From Bacteroidota bacterium (lineage in GTDB: Bacteria; Bacteroidota; Ignavibacteria; Ignavibacteriales; Melioribacteraceae), in assembly GCA_021812745.1 (NCBI GenBank), contig JAKAMS010000108.1, forward strand, positions 1-7,980: a DNA stretch of 7,980 nucleotides, in the 5' to 3' direction. The notes below the pieces were generated by a model. The model was not told the origin of the DNA, did no database searches, and saw only the letters and a list, made by a program, of their open reading frames with translations. The translations under genes and the position numbers were made by a program. Shown here piece by piece: positions 1-6,706 of this stretch (position 1 is its first letter; each line of letters starts with the position of its first letter).

Positions 1-43
1 CTGAAGGGAAGATAGAATAAGAAAAGGAATTCCGGAGAATGAT

Positions 44-694
44 TTAACTTAAATTCTCTTCTAAAAATTTCTTTAGCTTACTAACAGTCTCAAAAACATA
101 GTCACTATTCATTTCCAATACTTTTTCTTTTGCGTAACTATCCCATACAACGGAAGCAATTTTAACTCCGGCGCTCCTTGCAGCAAGAATGTCAGCGGGA
201 GCGTCGCCAATCATCAAAACTTTTTCGGGATTTAAATTAAATTTTTTTACAAAGACATCAATCCCTTCGGGAGAAGGTTTATGGTCCACAACGTCATCAC
301 CGGTTACTATCATATCGAAAAGATCATACACTCCAATTTTTTTAAGAGTAATTACTGAAGAGTCGCGCCCCTTACCGGTGTAAATTGATAAAGGAATATT
401 TTTCGATTTGATGAATTCAAGAACTTCTTTTATTCCGGGATAAACATCTGCCATTAAATGATGTTTGGCTTCGTAGAATTCCATATAATCTTTTCGTGCA
501 TTGTCGTAGTCATCATTCATAAATTCTTTTAAGATCACATCTTCGGTCGGTCCGAAAAGGGAAATTATCTCTTCATCTGTTACTTTTTTATTAAGATATT
601 TTTCTGTTACATGTCTGAATGTAGCAAAGATAAGTTCATTCGTTGATGTGAGTGTTCCGTCAATGTCAAAAATTATTCCTTCAAAGTTTTGCAA
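44..694 (-). CDS. HAD-superfamily phosphatase (Gph/PpaX-like, subfamily IA)
   Basis: A 216-residue cytosolic hydrolase of the haloacid dehalogenase superfamily. All four HAD motifs are visible. Motif I is FDIDGT, with nucleophile D10 and acid/base D12. Motif II is T106 in IYTGKG. Motif III is K139 in DHKPSPEG. Motif IV is GDAPAD, with D164 and D168 as Mg2+ ligands. Residues about 18-85 form a helical C1 cap between motifs I and II, as in phosphoglycolate phosphatase, PpaX pyrophosphatase and beta-phosphoglucomutase relatives. Length is normal for the family. The substrate cannot be told from sequence, since Gph, PpaX and sugar-phosphate phosphatases share this layout. The start is TTG at 694: the next in-frame Met is residue 59, inside the cap, and an AAGG lies 7 nt upstream. 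The gene begins 4 bp after the propeller gene ends, so the two are probably co-transcribed and translationally coupled. The general family is certain; the specific reaction is not. Confidence 0.9.
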   Translation of the reverse strand: MQNFEGIIFDIDGTLTSTNELIFATFRHVTEKYLNKKVTDEEIISLFGPTEDVILKEFMNDDYDNARKDYMEFYEAKHHLMADVYPGIKEVLEFIKSKNIPLSIYTGKGRDSSVITLKKIGVYDLFDMIVTGDDVVDHKPSPEGIDVFVKKFNLNPEKVLMIGDAPADILAARSAGVKIASVVWDSYAKEKVLEMNSDYVFETVSKLKKFLEENLS

Positions 695-698
695 GTTA

Positions 699-1817
699 TT
701 ACCTTATTCCAAAGATTAGAATTGTTCCGGAAGAAGTTGCTGCTAGAAATTTATCATTACTCATCTGTAGAAAAGTAGTAATGCTTGTTTCGCCAAAATC
801 GAAAATTCTTTCTTCCTTAAATTTTTTGTCCAGTGCAAATATGGATCCGTTATTCGTATAATAAATTTTATCTTTATAACTAATCGGCTGAGTCCGCAGT
901 GAATCGAAAGGGTCGCTCCGCTTTAATTGTCTTGTAACAATTCCTTTTTCGGCTGAGAAAACTAAGAATCTTTTATCATCAGACTTCACGTAGAGATTTT
1001 TCTTATCAATTGAGAGCGCAATCGGAGGAAGAACTTTTATTTTTCCGCTTTTCCAGATCAGTTTACCCAGCAAAAGATCAATGCAATAAAGTTGTGAATC
1101 TTTTGCGACCGCAAAAACTTTTTCACCATCGCAAATAATTTTTGTTTCTGAAAAATCCGTAGCCTCTGTTTCTTTCCAGCGCCAATTCAGTAATCCGTTT
1201 CGTGCGTCAATAGAATATAAATATCCGTCAGAGCCGGCAAATAATACTTTGTTCTGTATGACTAGCGGCGGATGAATAATTTTTCCGCGTGAATCGTTAT
1301 TCCGCCAATATTCTTGGAGTGTTTCAAGATCGAGACAATAAATGATTCCTGATGATGTCCCAAACAGTATTGCTGTTTTTGAAGATGACTGTTTTGGCAA
1401 AAATAATTCTTTATCTCCTTCATATTGCATTGCAGTTAAATCTGTTGTGATGGAATCATCAATTCCTAGTGATTGAATTTGTTCACCAGTATGTGAAATT
1501 ATAGAAATAATTTCCCCGTTGGCTGTACCGATTGCTATCTGTCCGTCAGTAACTAATGGTCCGGTTACAATTTCCGATGACATGCTATGCCGCCAAACAA
1601 CATTTCCGGTTGTATCAAAGCATGTAACAACACCGGGTTTCTCGCAAGTATAAATTTTGTTTTCCCAAAGGGAATCACTAACGCCAATAAGAGATTTCAG
1701 TTCAAATTTTGTGAAAACGTTAATTGATGTTTCCGGAACGCTTTCATCTTTCTTATTCTGAGCGTTTGAACTCGTGAGCCCGGCTAAAAGTAATATTATG
1801 ACGAATAATTTTTTCAT
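699..1817 (-). CDS. Exported PQQ/WD-like beta-propeller protein
   Basis: A 372-residue protein with a signal peptide (KK, then a run of I/L, then SSNA|Q; predicted cleavage A19|Q20) followed by repeated beta-propeller blades. Recurrent blade units can be seen: 'VVTCFDTTGNVVWRH', 'GIIYCLDLETLQEYWR', 'GYLYSIDARNGLLNWRW' and 'SQLYCIDLLLGKLIWKS'. This is the (Y/L)xxDxxxGxxxW pattern of PQQ-like repeats, also found in BamB. There are no obvious catalytic residues. It is probably a periplasmic or surface binding or scaffold protein; BamB itself is unlikely to be claimed without a search. No lipobox Cys is present. I chose ATG at 1817 rather than GTG at 1835 because it puts the MKK signal-peptide start at the N-terminus. 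The HAD gene follows on the same strand after 4 bp. Function is unknown; the fold is clear. Confidence 0.85.
   Translation of the reverse strand: MKKLFVIILLLAGLTSSNAQNKKDESVPETSINVFTKFELKSLIGVSDSLWENKIYTCEKPGVVTCFDTTGNVVWRHSMSSEIVTGPLVTDGQIAIGTANGEIISIISHTGEQIQSLGIDDSITTDLTAMQYEGDKELFLPKQSSSKTAILFGTSSGIIYCLDLETLQEYWRNNDSRGKIIHPPLVIQNKVLFAGSDGYLYSIDARNGLLNWRWKETEATDFSETKIICDGEKVFAVAKDSQLYCIDLLLGKLIWKSGKIKVLPPIALSIDKKNLYVKSDDKRFLVFSAEKGIVTRQLKRSDPFDSLRTQPISYKDKIYYTNNGSIFALDKKFKEERIFDFGETSITTFLQMSNDKFLAATSSGTILIFGIR
702..705 (-). promoter_or_regulatory. Shine-Dalgarno site deciding the TTG start of the HAD gene
   Basis: On the minus strand AAGG lies 7 nt before the TTG at 694-692. It overlaps the last codons of the upstream propeller gene (stop at 701-699). 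Because no ATG or GTG is available near the N-terminus and motif I starts at residue 9, this site makes TTG the most likely start. It also suggests that ribosomes finishing the upstream gene reinitiate here. Confidence 0.55.
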
Positions 1818-1876
1818 ATTAAATTTTCCCGGCACAAAATTAATAAAAAGTGAGATGACTTACCCTCGTTCCTAAA

Positions 1877-1905
1877 TTGTAATTCCGTTACTATCTGATT
1901 ATATT
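1877..1905 (+). promoter_or_regulatory. Putative sigma70-type promoter for the cupin/pectate lyase unit
   Basis: TTGTAA (1877-1882) and TATATT (1900-1905) are separated by 17 bp, a good -35/-10 match. It sits in the 138-bp divergent gap, and transcription would begin near 1912. That leaves about 45 nt of leader before the ATG at 1956 and argues against the in-frame ATG at 1911 being used. The motif is short and the region AT-rich, so chance matches are possible. No equally good promoter was found for the leftward propeller gene. Confidence 0.4.
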
Positions 1906-1945
1906 TTTACATGATAAATAAAAATTCGTTTCAACATTGTTCTCT

Positions 1946-1950
1946 GGAGA
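1946..1950 (+). promoter_or_regulatory. Shine-Dalgarno site deciding the cupin start
   Basis: GGAGA lies 5 nt before the ATG at 1956. The reading frame is open back to an ATG at 1911, but that one has no such site. Starting at 1956 also puts the signal peptide at the N-terminus. Confidence 0.6.
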
Positions 1951-1955
1951 CAAAG

Positions 1956-2420
1956 ATGGATAGAGAGATATCTAAAATCAAAATTATCCTACTTCTCTTA
2001 TTCTTGAACTTGAATTTCATTGCAAACGCGCAGTCAAATTCTGCAAATATAAAAAATGCGGATTCGCTTTCATCCAAATTCAATATTGAAAACTGCGTTA
2101 ATGAATTCAAGATGGACAAAACAGTTAAGACCGATGCCGGTTATCAATATTGGTTTGTTGATAAAAACTTTATTGATGGAAGAACATTGAAAATGAGTGT
2201 TGTCGCACCCCATCAAGCTACACACGCGCCGCATGTACATCCGGAAGATGAATTCTTTTTTATTCTAGAAGGGAATGCGGAAGTTTATTTGGCAGGGAAA
2301 TGGAAATCTGTTGGACCGTTAACAAGTTTCTATTGTCCTTCTAATGTTGAACATGGAATCCGCAATCCCGGTGATAAAGAATTGAAATATCTGGTAATAA
2401 AAAAGTATGAGAAAAAGTAA
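1956..2420 (+). CDS. Exported single-domain cupin protein
   Basis: A 154-residue protein with a strongly hydrophobic N-terminal signal peptide ending ANA|Q (cleavage A25|Q26) and one cupin domain at about residues 60-150. Cupin motif 1 is HVHPEDEFFFILEG, giving metal ligands H93, H95 and E99. Motif 2 is CPSNVEHGIRN, giving H133. This is the usual 3-His/1-Glu metal site, so an active metallocupin is plausible. The pectate lyase follows after 45 bp on the same strand and is probably co-transcribed. By analogy with KdgF, a cytosolic cupin that opens unsaturated uronates from pectin, a role with pectin fragments can be proposed. This one is predicted to be exported, however, and resemblance to KdgF beyond the fold is not established. 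A sugar isomerase, oxygenase or plain ligand-binding cupin remain alternatives. Confidence 0.82.
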   Translation: MDREISKIKIILLLLFLNLNFIANAQSNSANIKNADSLSSKFNIENCVNEFKMDKTVKTDAGYQYWFVDKNFIDGRTLKMSVVAPHQATHAPHVHPEDEFFFILEGNAEVYLAGKWKSVGPLTSFYCPSNVEHGIRNPGDKELKYLVIKKYEKK

Positions 2421-2455
2421 TTAGATAAATCCAATTTTGTTCCAATAAAAATTCT

Positions 2456-2459
2456 GAGG
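2456..2459 (+). promoter_or_regulatory. Shine-Dalgarno site deciding the pectate lyase start
   Basis: GAGG lies 6 nt before the ATG at 2466. The in-frame TTG at 2460 directly abuts this site and could not use it, so ATG 2466 is the start. Confidence 0.6.
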
Positions 2460-2465
2460 TTGAAA

Positions 2466-3650
2466 ATGTCTATCTGGAAATTGCTCTCTTTAGCTTTGCT
2501 GTTAAACGGTTATACAATAATCCCGCAGGATAAGATTTCCGTGAATAAAGGGGAAGCAATTCCGATTGACGGATTCTACGACAGTTCACATCACTGGTAT
2601 GATATAAATGAAGATGATAGAGTAATCTCTCCAATGCAAGGGCAAAAGAGATATGACCCCAGTGAAATCAGAAAGATTGCAGACAATATTTTGCTCTATC
2701 AAAAAACAAATGGCGGCTGGCCCAAAAATTATGATATGCTCGCAATTTTAACCGATGAACAAAGAAGTGCAGTCCTAAAATCGAAAGGAGATGTGAATAG
2801 TACAACCTTCGATAACGGTACCACTCATTCTCAAATAAATTATTTGGCAAAAGCGTTTTCAATAACTAAAGATGAAAAATATAAAGGATCATCTATTCGC
2901 GGAATTGAATTTATATTATCTGCTCAATATCCAAACGGCGGATGGCCTCAGTTTTATCCGGACACAAGCGAATATAGAAAATATATAACATTTAACGATG
3001 GCGCTATGATCGGCATTATGGAATTACTTCAGAAATTTGCCGAAGGCGCACCTCAATTTTCTTTTCTTAGCAGTGAACTTAGACAAAAAGTAAAGGTTGC
3101 TTTTGATAAAGGTCTGGAATGCATTTTAAAATGTCAGATTAAGGAAGGCGATAAATTATATGTATGGTGTCAGCAGCATGATAATGTAACTCTGCTTCCT
3201 CAAAATGCGCGAACATTTGAACCTGCATCAATCTGCAACGGGGAAAGTTCCGGAATAGTTCTTCTGCTGATGAGTATCAAAAATCCGGATGAAAAAATAA
3301 TCAACTCAATTCAAAGCGCTGTTAAATGGTTTAGCGATTCTAAAATTTTTGGATTGAAAGTAAAAGAAATTCCTGCGCCTAGAGTTGAATATAAATACCG
3401 CACTACCAGTTCGGATAGGGTGATCGAAAAAGATCCGCTTGCTCCTCCAATATGGACTCGTTATTATGAATTAGAAACTCATAAACCGTTGTTTTGCAAC
3501 CGCGATGGGAAAACCGTTTATTCATTAGATCAAGTAGAGAGGGAAAGAAGAATCGGTTATGGATGGTATATATATACTCCGCAAGAAGTTTTGAACAAAT
3601 ATCCTGATTGGCAAAAAAAATGGGTGCCAAATCAAAATGTTCTCGAATAG
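2466..3650 (+). CDS. pelA: Pectate lyase, polysaccharide lyase family 10 (PelA-like)
   Basis: A 394-residue enzyme expected to cleave polygalacturonate by beta-elimination, needing Ca2+, giving 4,5-unsaturated oligogalacturonides. The sequence matches PL10 (Azospirillum PelA type) along its length. Repeated (alpha/alpha)-barrel motifs are QKTNGGWPKNYD (79-90) and SAQYPNGGWPQFYP (152-165). They are followed by TFDNGTTHSQI (114-124), ITFNDGAM (174-181), LYVWCQQHDN (231-240), NARTFEPASICNGESSG (247-263) and PIWTRYYELETHKPLFCNRDG (two pieces, 328-348). Asp178, Arg249 and Arg332 are candidate active-site residues; PL10 enzymes use a catalytic arginine, but I did not align to a structure. The N-terminus is hydrophobic (residues 5-19), which fits export, but the expected cleavage site is poor (IIP before Q21) and unlike its neighbours. 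No carbohydrate-binding module or C-terminal sorting domain follows, so this is a bare catalytic domain. It probably sits in an operon with the cupin upstream. Confidence 0.92.
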   Translation: MSIWKLLSLALLLNGYTIIPQDKISVNKGEAIPIDGFYDSSHHWYDINEDDRVISPMQGQKRYDPSEIRKIADNILLYQKTNGGWPKNYDMLAILTDEQRSAVLKSKGDVNSTTFDNGTTHSQINYLAKAFSITKDEKYKGSSIRGIEFILSAQYPNGGWPQFYPDTSEYRKYITFNDGAMIGIMELLQKFAEGAPQFSFLSSELRQKVKVAFDKGLECILKCQIKEGDKLYVWCQQHDNVTLLPQNARTFEPASICNGESSGIVLLLMSIKNPDEKIINSIQSAVKWFSDSKIFGLKVKEIPAPRVEYKYRTTSSDRVIEKDPLAPPIWTRYYELETHKPLFCNRDGKTVYSLDQVERERRIGYGWYIYTPQEVLNKYPDWQKKWVPNQNVLE

Positions 3651-3690
3651 TAAAATCTATTTTTGATGAATTGTTCTGACATCTTCTGTA

Positions 3691-3722
3691 TTGTCATACC
3701 ATCATCATTTTTTATATATTTG
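3691..3722 (+). promoter_or_regulatory. Bacteroidota-type promoter upstream of lepA
   Basis: TATATTTG at 3715-3722 fits the Bacteroidota -7 element TAnnTTTG exactly. A TTG at 3691-3693 lies 21 bp upstream, as in the flavobacterial/Bacteroides pattern. The same bases also read as a TTGTCA / TATATT sigma70 pair with an 18-bp spacer. Transcription would start close to 3728, leaving a leader of about 15 nt before the lepA ATG. It lies in the 92-bp gap after the pectate lyase, so lepA-lepB need not depend on the pectin unit. Confidence 0.5.
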
Positions 3723-3742
3723 CGCACTAAAAATTGAGAAAC

Positions 3743-5536
3743 ATGATACACATCCGCAATTTCTGTATAATTGCTCATATAGATCACGGTAAATCTACAA
3801 TCGCCGATTGTCTTTTAGAAACTACGCACACAATTTCCAAACGCGAGGCAAAAGAACAGTTGCTTGATAGTCTGGATTTGGAGCGCGAACGTGGTATTAC
3901 GATTAAGTCTCATGCGATTCAGATGAAATATATAGCAAAGGATAAAGTCGAGTACACTCTTAATCTGATTGACACTCCGGGTCATGTAGACTTTTCTTAT
4001 GAAGTGTCCCGCTCGCTTGCCGCTTGTGAAGGAGCTATTCTTGTAGTTGATGCCGCACAAGGTGTAGAAGCACAAACCATAAGTAATCTTTATATGGCAA
4101 TTGATGCCGGACTGGAAATTATTCCGGTTATAAACAAAATTGATTTGCCAAGTGCTATGGTTGATGTCGTTCAAAAACAAATTATTGATTTGATCGGGTG
4201 CAAAAGCGAAGATATAATCTTAGTAAGCGCCAAAGAACGAATCGGTATTGAAGAGATGTTAGAAGCGATTGTTCACAAAATAGCTCCGCCAACCGGAGAT
4301 GAAAACGCACCGCTCCAAGCTCTTGTATTCGATTCTATCTTTGATTCTTACCGCGGTGCTGTTGCTTATGTTCGTCTTTTCAATGGAGTGATAAAAGAAA
4401 AAGATGAAATAAAATTTTTTGTGAATGATAAAAAATATCTTGCAGAAGAAGTTGGAACCTTACGTCTTGGAAGAATTCGAACCGGTGAATTACGTGCAGG
4501 AAATGTTGGCTATTTAATTCCAGGCGTTAAAGATGTTCACGACGCAAAAGTAGGAGACACAGTTACTCACATCCGGAACGGAGCAGAGTCGGCACTACCG
4601 GGATATAAAGAAATAAAACCGATGGTATTCAGCGGTCTTTATCCAACAAGTTCAGATGATTACGAAAACTTACGCGAAGCGTTAGAAAAATTCCGGCTCA
4701 ACGATTCTGCATTAAGCTATTCACCCGAAACATCTGCCGCACTTGGCTTCGGTTTCAGATGCGGATTTCTTGGCATGCTTCATATGGAAATTGTTCAGGA
4801 AAGACTTGAACGGGAATATGATCAGTCAATCGTTACAACGCTTCCTAACGTTGAATATTGGGTGTTCAAAAAAAATGGAGAAAAAGTAATTGTTGATAAT
4901 CCTTCCGATATGCCGGCTGTTGGCGACATAGAACATGTTGAAGAACCGTATGTAAAAGCGCAAATAGTTACCCCCAGCGAATATGTTGGGAACTTAATGC
5001 AGCTTGCGATTGAAAAAAGGGGTGTATATAAGAACACAACGTATATTGATCCGACTCGTGCCGATATTGAATTTGAGTTTCCGCTTGCAGAAATTATTTT
5101 TGATTTCTATGATAAACTAAAATCAATCTCGCGCGGCTATGCATCATTCGATTATGAGTTTACCGGTTATCGTGAATCTGATTTAGTTAAGATAGATATC
5201 TTATTGAACGGTGAAAAAGTTGACGCGCTTTCAATTATCTGTCATGAAAAAAAATCTTTTACGTGGGGGCAAAAAGTTTGTACCAAACTGAAAGATTTAA
5301 TTCCGCGGCAAATGTTTGAGATCGCAATTCAAGCTGCTATTGGGTCTAAAGTTGTATCAAGGACAAATGTTAAAGCGCTCCGTAAAAATGTGTTGGCAAA
5401 ATGTTACGGCGGAGATATTACAAGAAAAAGAAAACTTCTTGAGAAACAGAAAGAAGGCAAAAAACGAATGAAACAAGTTGGCAATGTGGAAATTCCTCAA
5501 GAAGCTTTTTTAGCAGTATTACAAATTGATGATTAA
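3743..5536 (+). CDS. lepA: Elongation factor 4 (LepA), ribosomal back-translocation GTPase
   Basis: A 597-residue translational GTPase that binds ribosomes and acts in back-translocation, stalled elongation or 30S assembly; it is membrane-associated or cytosolic. All G motifs are present: G1 AHIDHGKST (11-19), G2 Thr53 in RGITIK, G3 DTPGH (77-81, His81 catalytic), G4 NKID (131-134) and G5 SAK (162-164). The domain II, III and EF-G-like V regions follow. The LepA-specific C-terminal domain carries the near-invariant stretches [13 protein letters not shown] and [14 protein letters not shown], and the protein ends '[12 protein letters not shown]'. Length matches the family (about 600). I chose ATG at 3743: this gives [19 protein letters not shown], as in other LepA proteins. 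The TTG at 3734 only adds three residues. The Shine-Dalgarno is weak (GAGA, 3 nt away). lepB follows after 126 bp, an arrangement also known from E. coli. Confidence 0.98.
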   Translation: MIHIRNFCIIAHIDHGKSTIADCLLETTHTISKREAKEQLLDSLDLERERGITIKSHAIQMKYIAKDKVEYTLNLIDTPGHVDFSYEVSRSLAACEGAILVVDAAQGVEAQTISNLYMAIDAGLEIIPVINKIDLPSAMVDVVQKQIIDLIGCKSEDIILVSAKERIGIEEMLEAIVHKIAPPTGDENAPLQALVFDSIFDSYRGAVAYVRLFNGVIKEKDEIKFFVNDKKYLAEEVGTLRLGRIRTGELRAGNVGYLIPGVKDVHDAKVGDTVTHIRNGAESALPGYKEIKPMVFSGLYPTSSDDYENLREALEKFRLNDSALSYSPETSAALGFGFRCGFLGMLHMEIVQERLEREYDQSIVTTLPNVEYWVFKKNGEKVIVDNPSDMPAVGDIEHVEEPYVKAQIVTPSEYVGNLMQLAIEKRGVYKNTTYIDPTRADIEFEFPLAEIIFDFYDKLKSISRGYASFDYEFTGYRESDLVKIDILLNGEKVDALSIICHEKKSFTWGQKVCTKLKDLIPRQMFEIAIQAAIGSKVVSRTNVKALRKNVLAKCYGGDITRKRKLLEKQKEGKKRMKQVGNVEIPQEAFLAVLQIDD

Positions 5537-5549
5537 AATTTTTCCTTAA

Positions 5550-5603
5550 TCTTAGTCGTGCTCATAATCTTGCTCTTGATCTTCTCCACGATCTTGCTCA
5601 AGA
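5550..5603 (+). repeat. Nine-unit degenerate hexanucleotide tandem repeat (consensus TCTTGM)
   Basis: In the lepA-lepB gap, nine consecutive 6-bp units stay in register: TCTTAG, TCGTGC, TCATAA, TCTTGC, TCTTGA, TCTTCT, CCACGA, TCTTGC, TCAAGA. The exact unit TCTTGC recurs at 5568 and 5592. At the right end ATCTTG-CT-CAAGAT (5591-5604) is also a perfect 6-bp inverted repeat with a 2-bp centre. It is untranslated in the lepA/lepB direction. Its role is unknown: it may be a spent micro/minisatellite, a dispersed repeat family member or a protein-binding site. Confidence 0.65.
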
Positions 5604-5662
5604 TGAAAAGTATGAAAATAAAATTAATAAACCAGTTCGCATAGAAATTTGAAGAAGGAAAC

Positions 5663-6589
5663 ATGGCGCTGTTAAAAGACGAAAAGAAAGAACAACCCAA
5701 AGAGAAAAAAAATCCTGTTATGAAAACTTCGAAGCAAAAATTTTGGGAGTTTTGGAAGAATCTGTTGTTTGCAGCAGTAGCCGCATTCCTAATTAAAACA
5801 TTTTTCATAGAAACTTCGCGTGTGCCTACCGGCTCAATGGAAAAAACAATTTGGGTCGGTGATTTTCTCTTTGTTAACAAATTTATATATGGTGCGTCTT
5901 CGCCAAGGAATGTACCGTTCACAAATATCAAGTTGCCGTATTTTCAGATGCCGGCTATACGTGAACCAAAGCGTGGTGATATTGTTGTGTTTGAATTCCC
6001 CGGCTCTAAAGATGAACTAGTTCCAACAGACATAAGCAATTATGTTAAAAGATGCATTGCAATTCCCGGAGATACAATTGAGATTGTTGACAAAGTTGTT
6101 TTCGTGAACGGAAAAGAAGCACCGCGAGCAACGCAAATTCAATATCTAAATAATTATGTTACTCCAAAAGGAATTGCTGATCCGGGTATTTTTCCTAAAG
6201 GAAGTGATTTTAATCCGGACAATTATGGACCACTCGTCATTCCCAAAAAAGGAGACGTGATAAAACTAACACTGGATAACATTGAACAATGGCGGACAAT
6301 TATTGACCGTGAATTTGGAATGCGCGTTGTTACTGTTGAAGGCAATAAAATTATGATTGAAGGAAAGCCCGTTAGTTCATATACATTGAAGCAAGATTAT
6401 TTTTTCATGATGGGTGATAACCGGGACGATAGTCTGGATAGCCGCTTTTGGGGATTTGTTCCGCGGGATAAAGTTGTTGGAGAAGCGCTTATGATCTATT
6501 GGTCATGGGATCCGAGCATTCCATTCTCTGATTTCTTTAACTTATTAAGTACAGTCAGGTTAGGAAGAATTGCAAAATTAGTTCATTGA
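5663..6589 (+). CDS. lepB: Signal peptidase I
   Basis: A 308-residue inner-membrane S26 peptidase that removes signal peptides from Sec/Tat-exported proteins. A short, highly charged N-terminal tail (residues 1-30) leads to one transmembrane segment at about 34-50. Box B follows, with nucleophile Ser58 in VPTGSMEKTI, then box D with general base Lys129 in YVKRCIAIPGD. Box E is GDNRDDSLDSR (251-261). Between boxes D and E lies a long stretch (about 144-245) forming an expanded non-catalytic region, typical of larger Gram-negative and Bacteroidota enzymes. The start is ATG at 5663 behind GAAGG at 5654-5658. It is the second gene of the lepA-lepB pair and is followed by an intrinsic terminator. 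Its likely clients include the exported propeller, cupin and subtilase encoded nearby. There is no sign of degeneration. Confidence 0.97.
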   Translation: MALLKDEKKEQPKEKKNPVMKTSKQKFWEFWKNLLFAAVAAFLIKTFFIETSRVPTGSMEKTIWVGDFLFVNKFIYGASSPRNVPFTNIKLPYFQMPAIREPKRGDIVVFEFPGSKDELVPTDISNYVKRCIAIPGDTIEIVDKVVFVNGKEAPRATQIQYLNNYVTPKGIADPGIFPKGSDFNPDNYGPLVIPKKGDVIKLTLDNIEQWRTIIDREFGMRVVTVEGNKIMIEGKPVSSYTLKQDYFFMMGDNRDDSLDSRFWGFVPRDKVVGEALMIYWSWDPSIPFSDFFNLLSTVRLGRIAKLVH

Positions 6590-6615
6590 GTTTTAGCTGA
6601 TAAATCTTTAAATCG

Positions 6616-6658
6616 AAGTGCGGATATGAAAAAAATATTTTTCAATTCGCACTTTTTT
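6616..6658 (+). terminator. Rho-independent terminator after lepB
   Basis: AAGTGCG (6616-6622) pairs with CGCACTT (6648-6654). A G-T wobble and two more pairs continue the stem, then TGAAAAA (6627-6633) pairs with TTTTTCA (6638-6644). This gives about 17 pairs with one bulged A (6626) and an AATA loop (6634-6637). A run of six T (6653-6658) follows directly. The hairpin begins 27 bp after the lepB stop and ends 48 bp before the next start. It works only in the + direction, since no T-run flanks the other arm. Confidence 0.88.
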
Positions 6659-6706
6659 ATTTGGTACATTGTTAAATAGAAAAATTCATTTGCCTTAGAG
6701 GATTAA

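Noticed and set aside
1..43. Left-edge segment after the HAD gene
   Set aside because: All + frames are closed early and no hairpin with a T-run is seen downstream of the HAD stop; only a GGAATTCC palindrome (26-33 region) of no evident meaning. Nothing can be supported here.
1827..1834. TAnnTTTG-like element on the minus strand near the propeller gene start
   Set aside because: The -7 match has no TTG/TTTG at the right distance upstream and would start transcription too close to the ATG at 1817.
3677..3696. Inverted repeat TGACA ... TGTCA overlapping the -35 region before lepA
   Set aside because: Five-base arms separated by 10 bp in AT-rich DNA are expected by chance; it is too weak to call an operator and has no T-run to act as a terminator.
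3815..4180. Antisense open frame of 121 codons inside lepA
   Set aside because: It lies wholly within the G domain of a certain gene and is rich in Asn, Phe and Cys, as expected from the complement of its codons.
5533..5931. Antisense open frame of 132 codons across the lepA-lepB gap
   Set aside because: It overlaps the start of lepB on the opposite strand. Its N-terminal part is the hexanucleotide repeat and the rest is the mirror of lepB codons; no family motif is visible.
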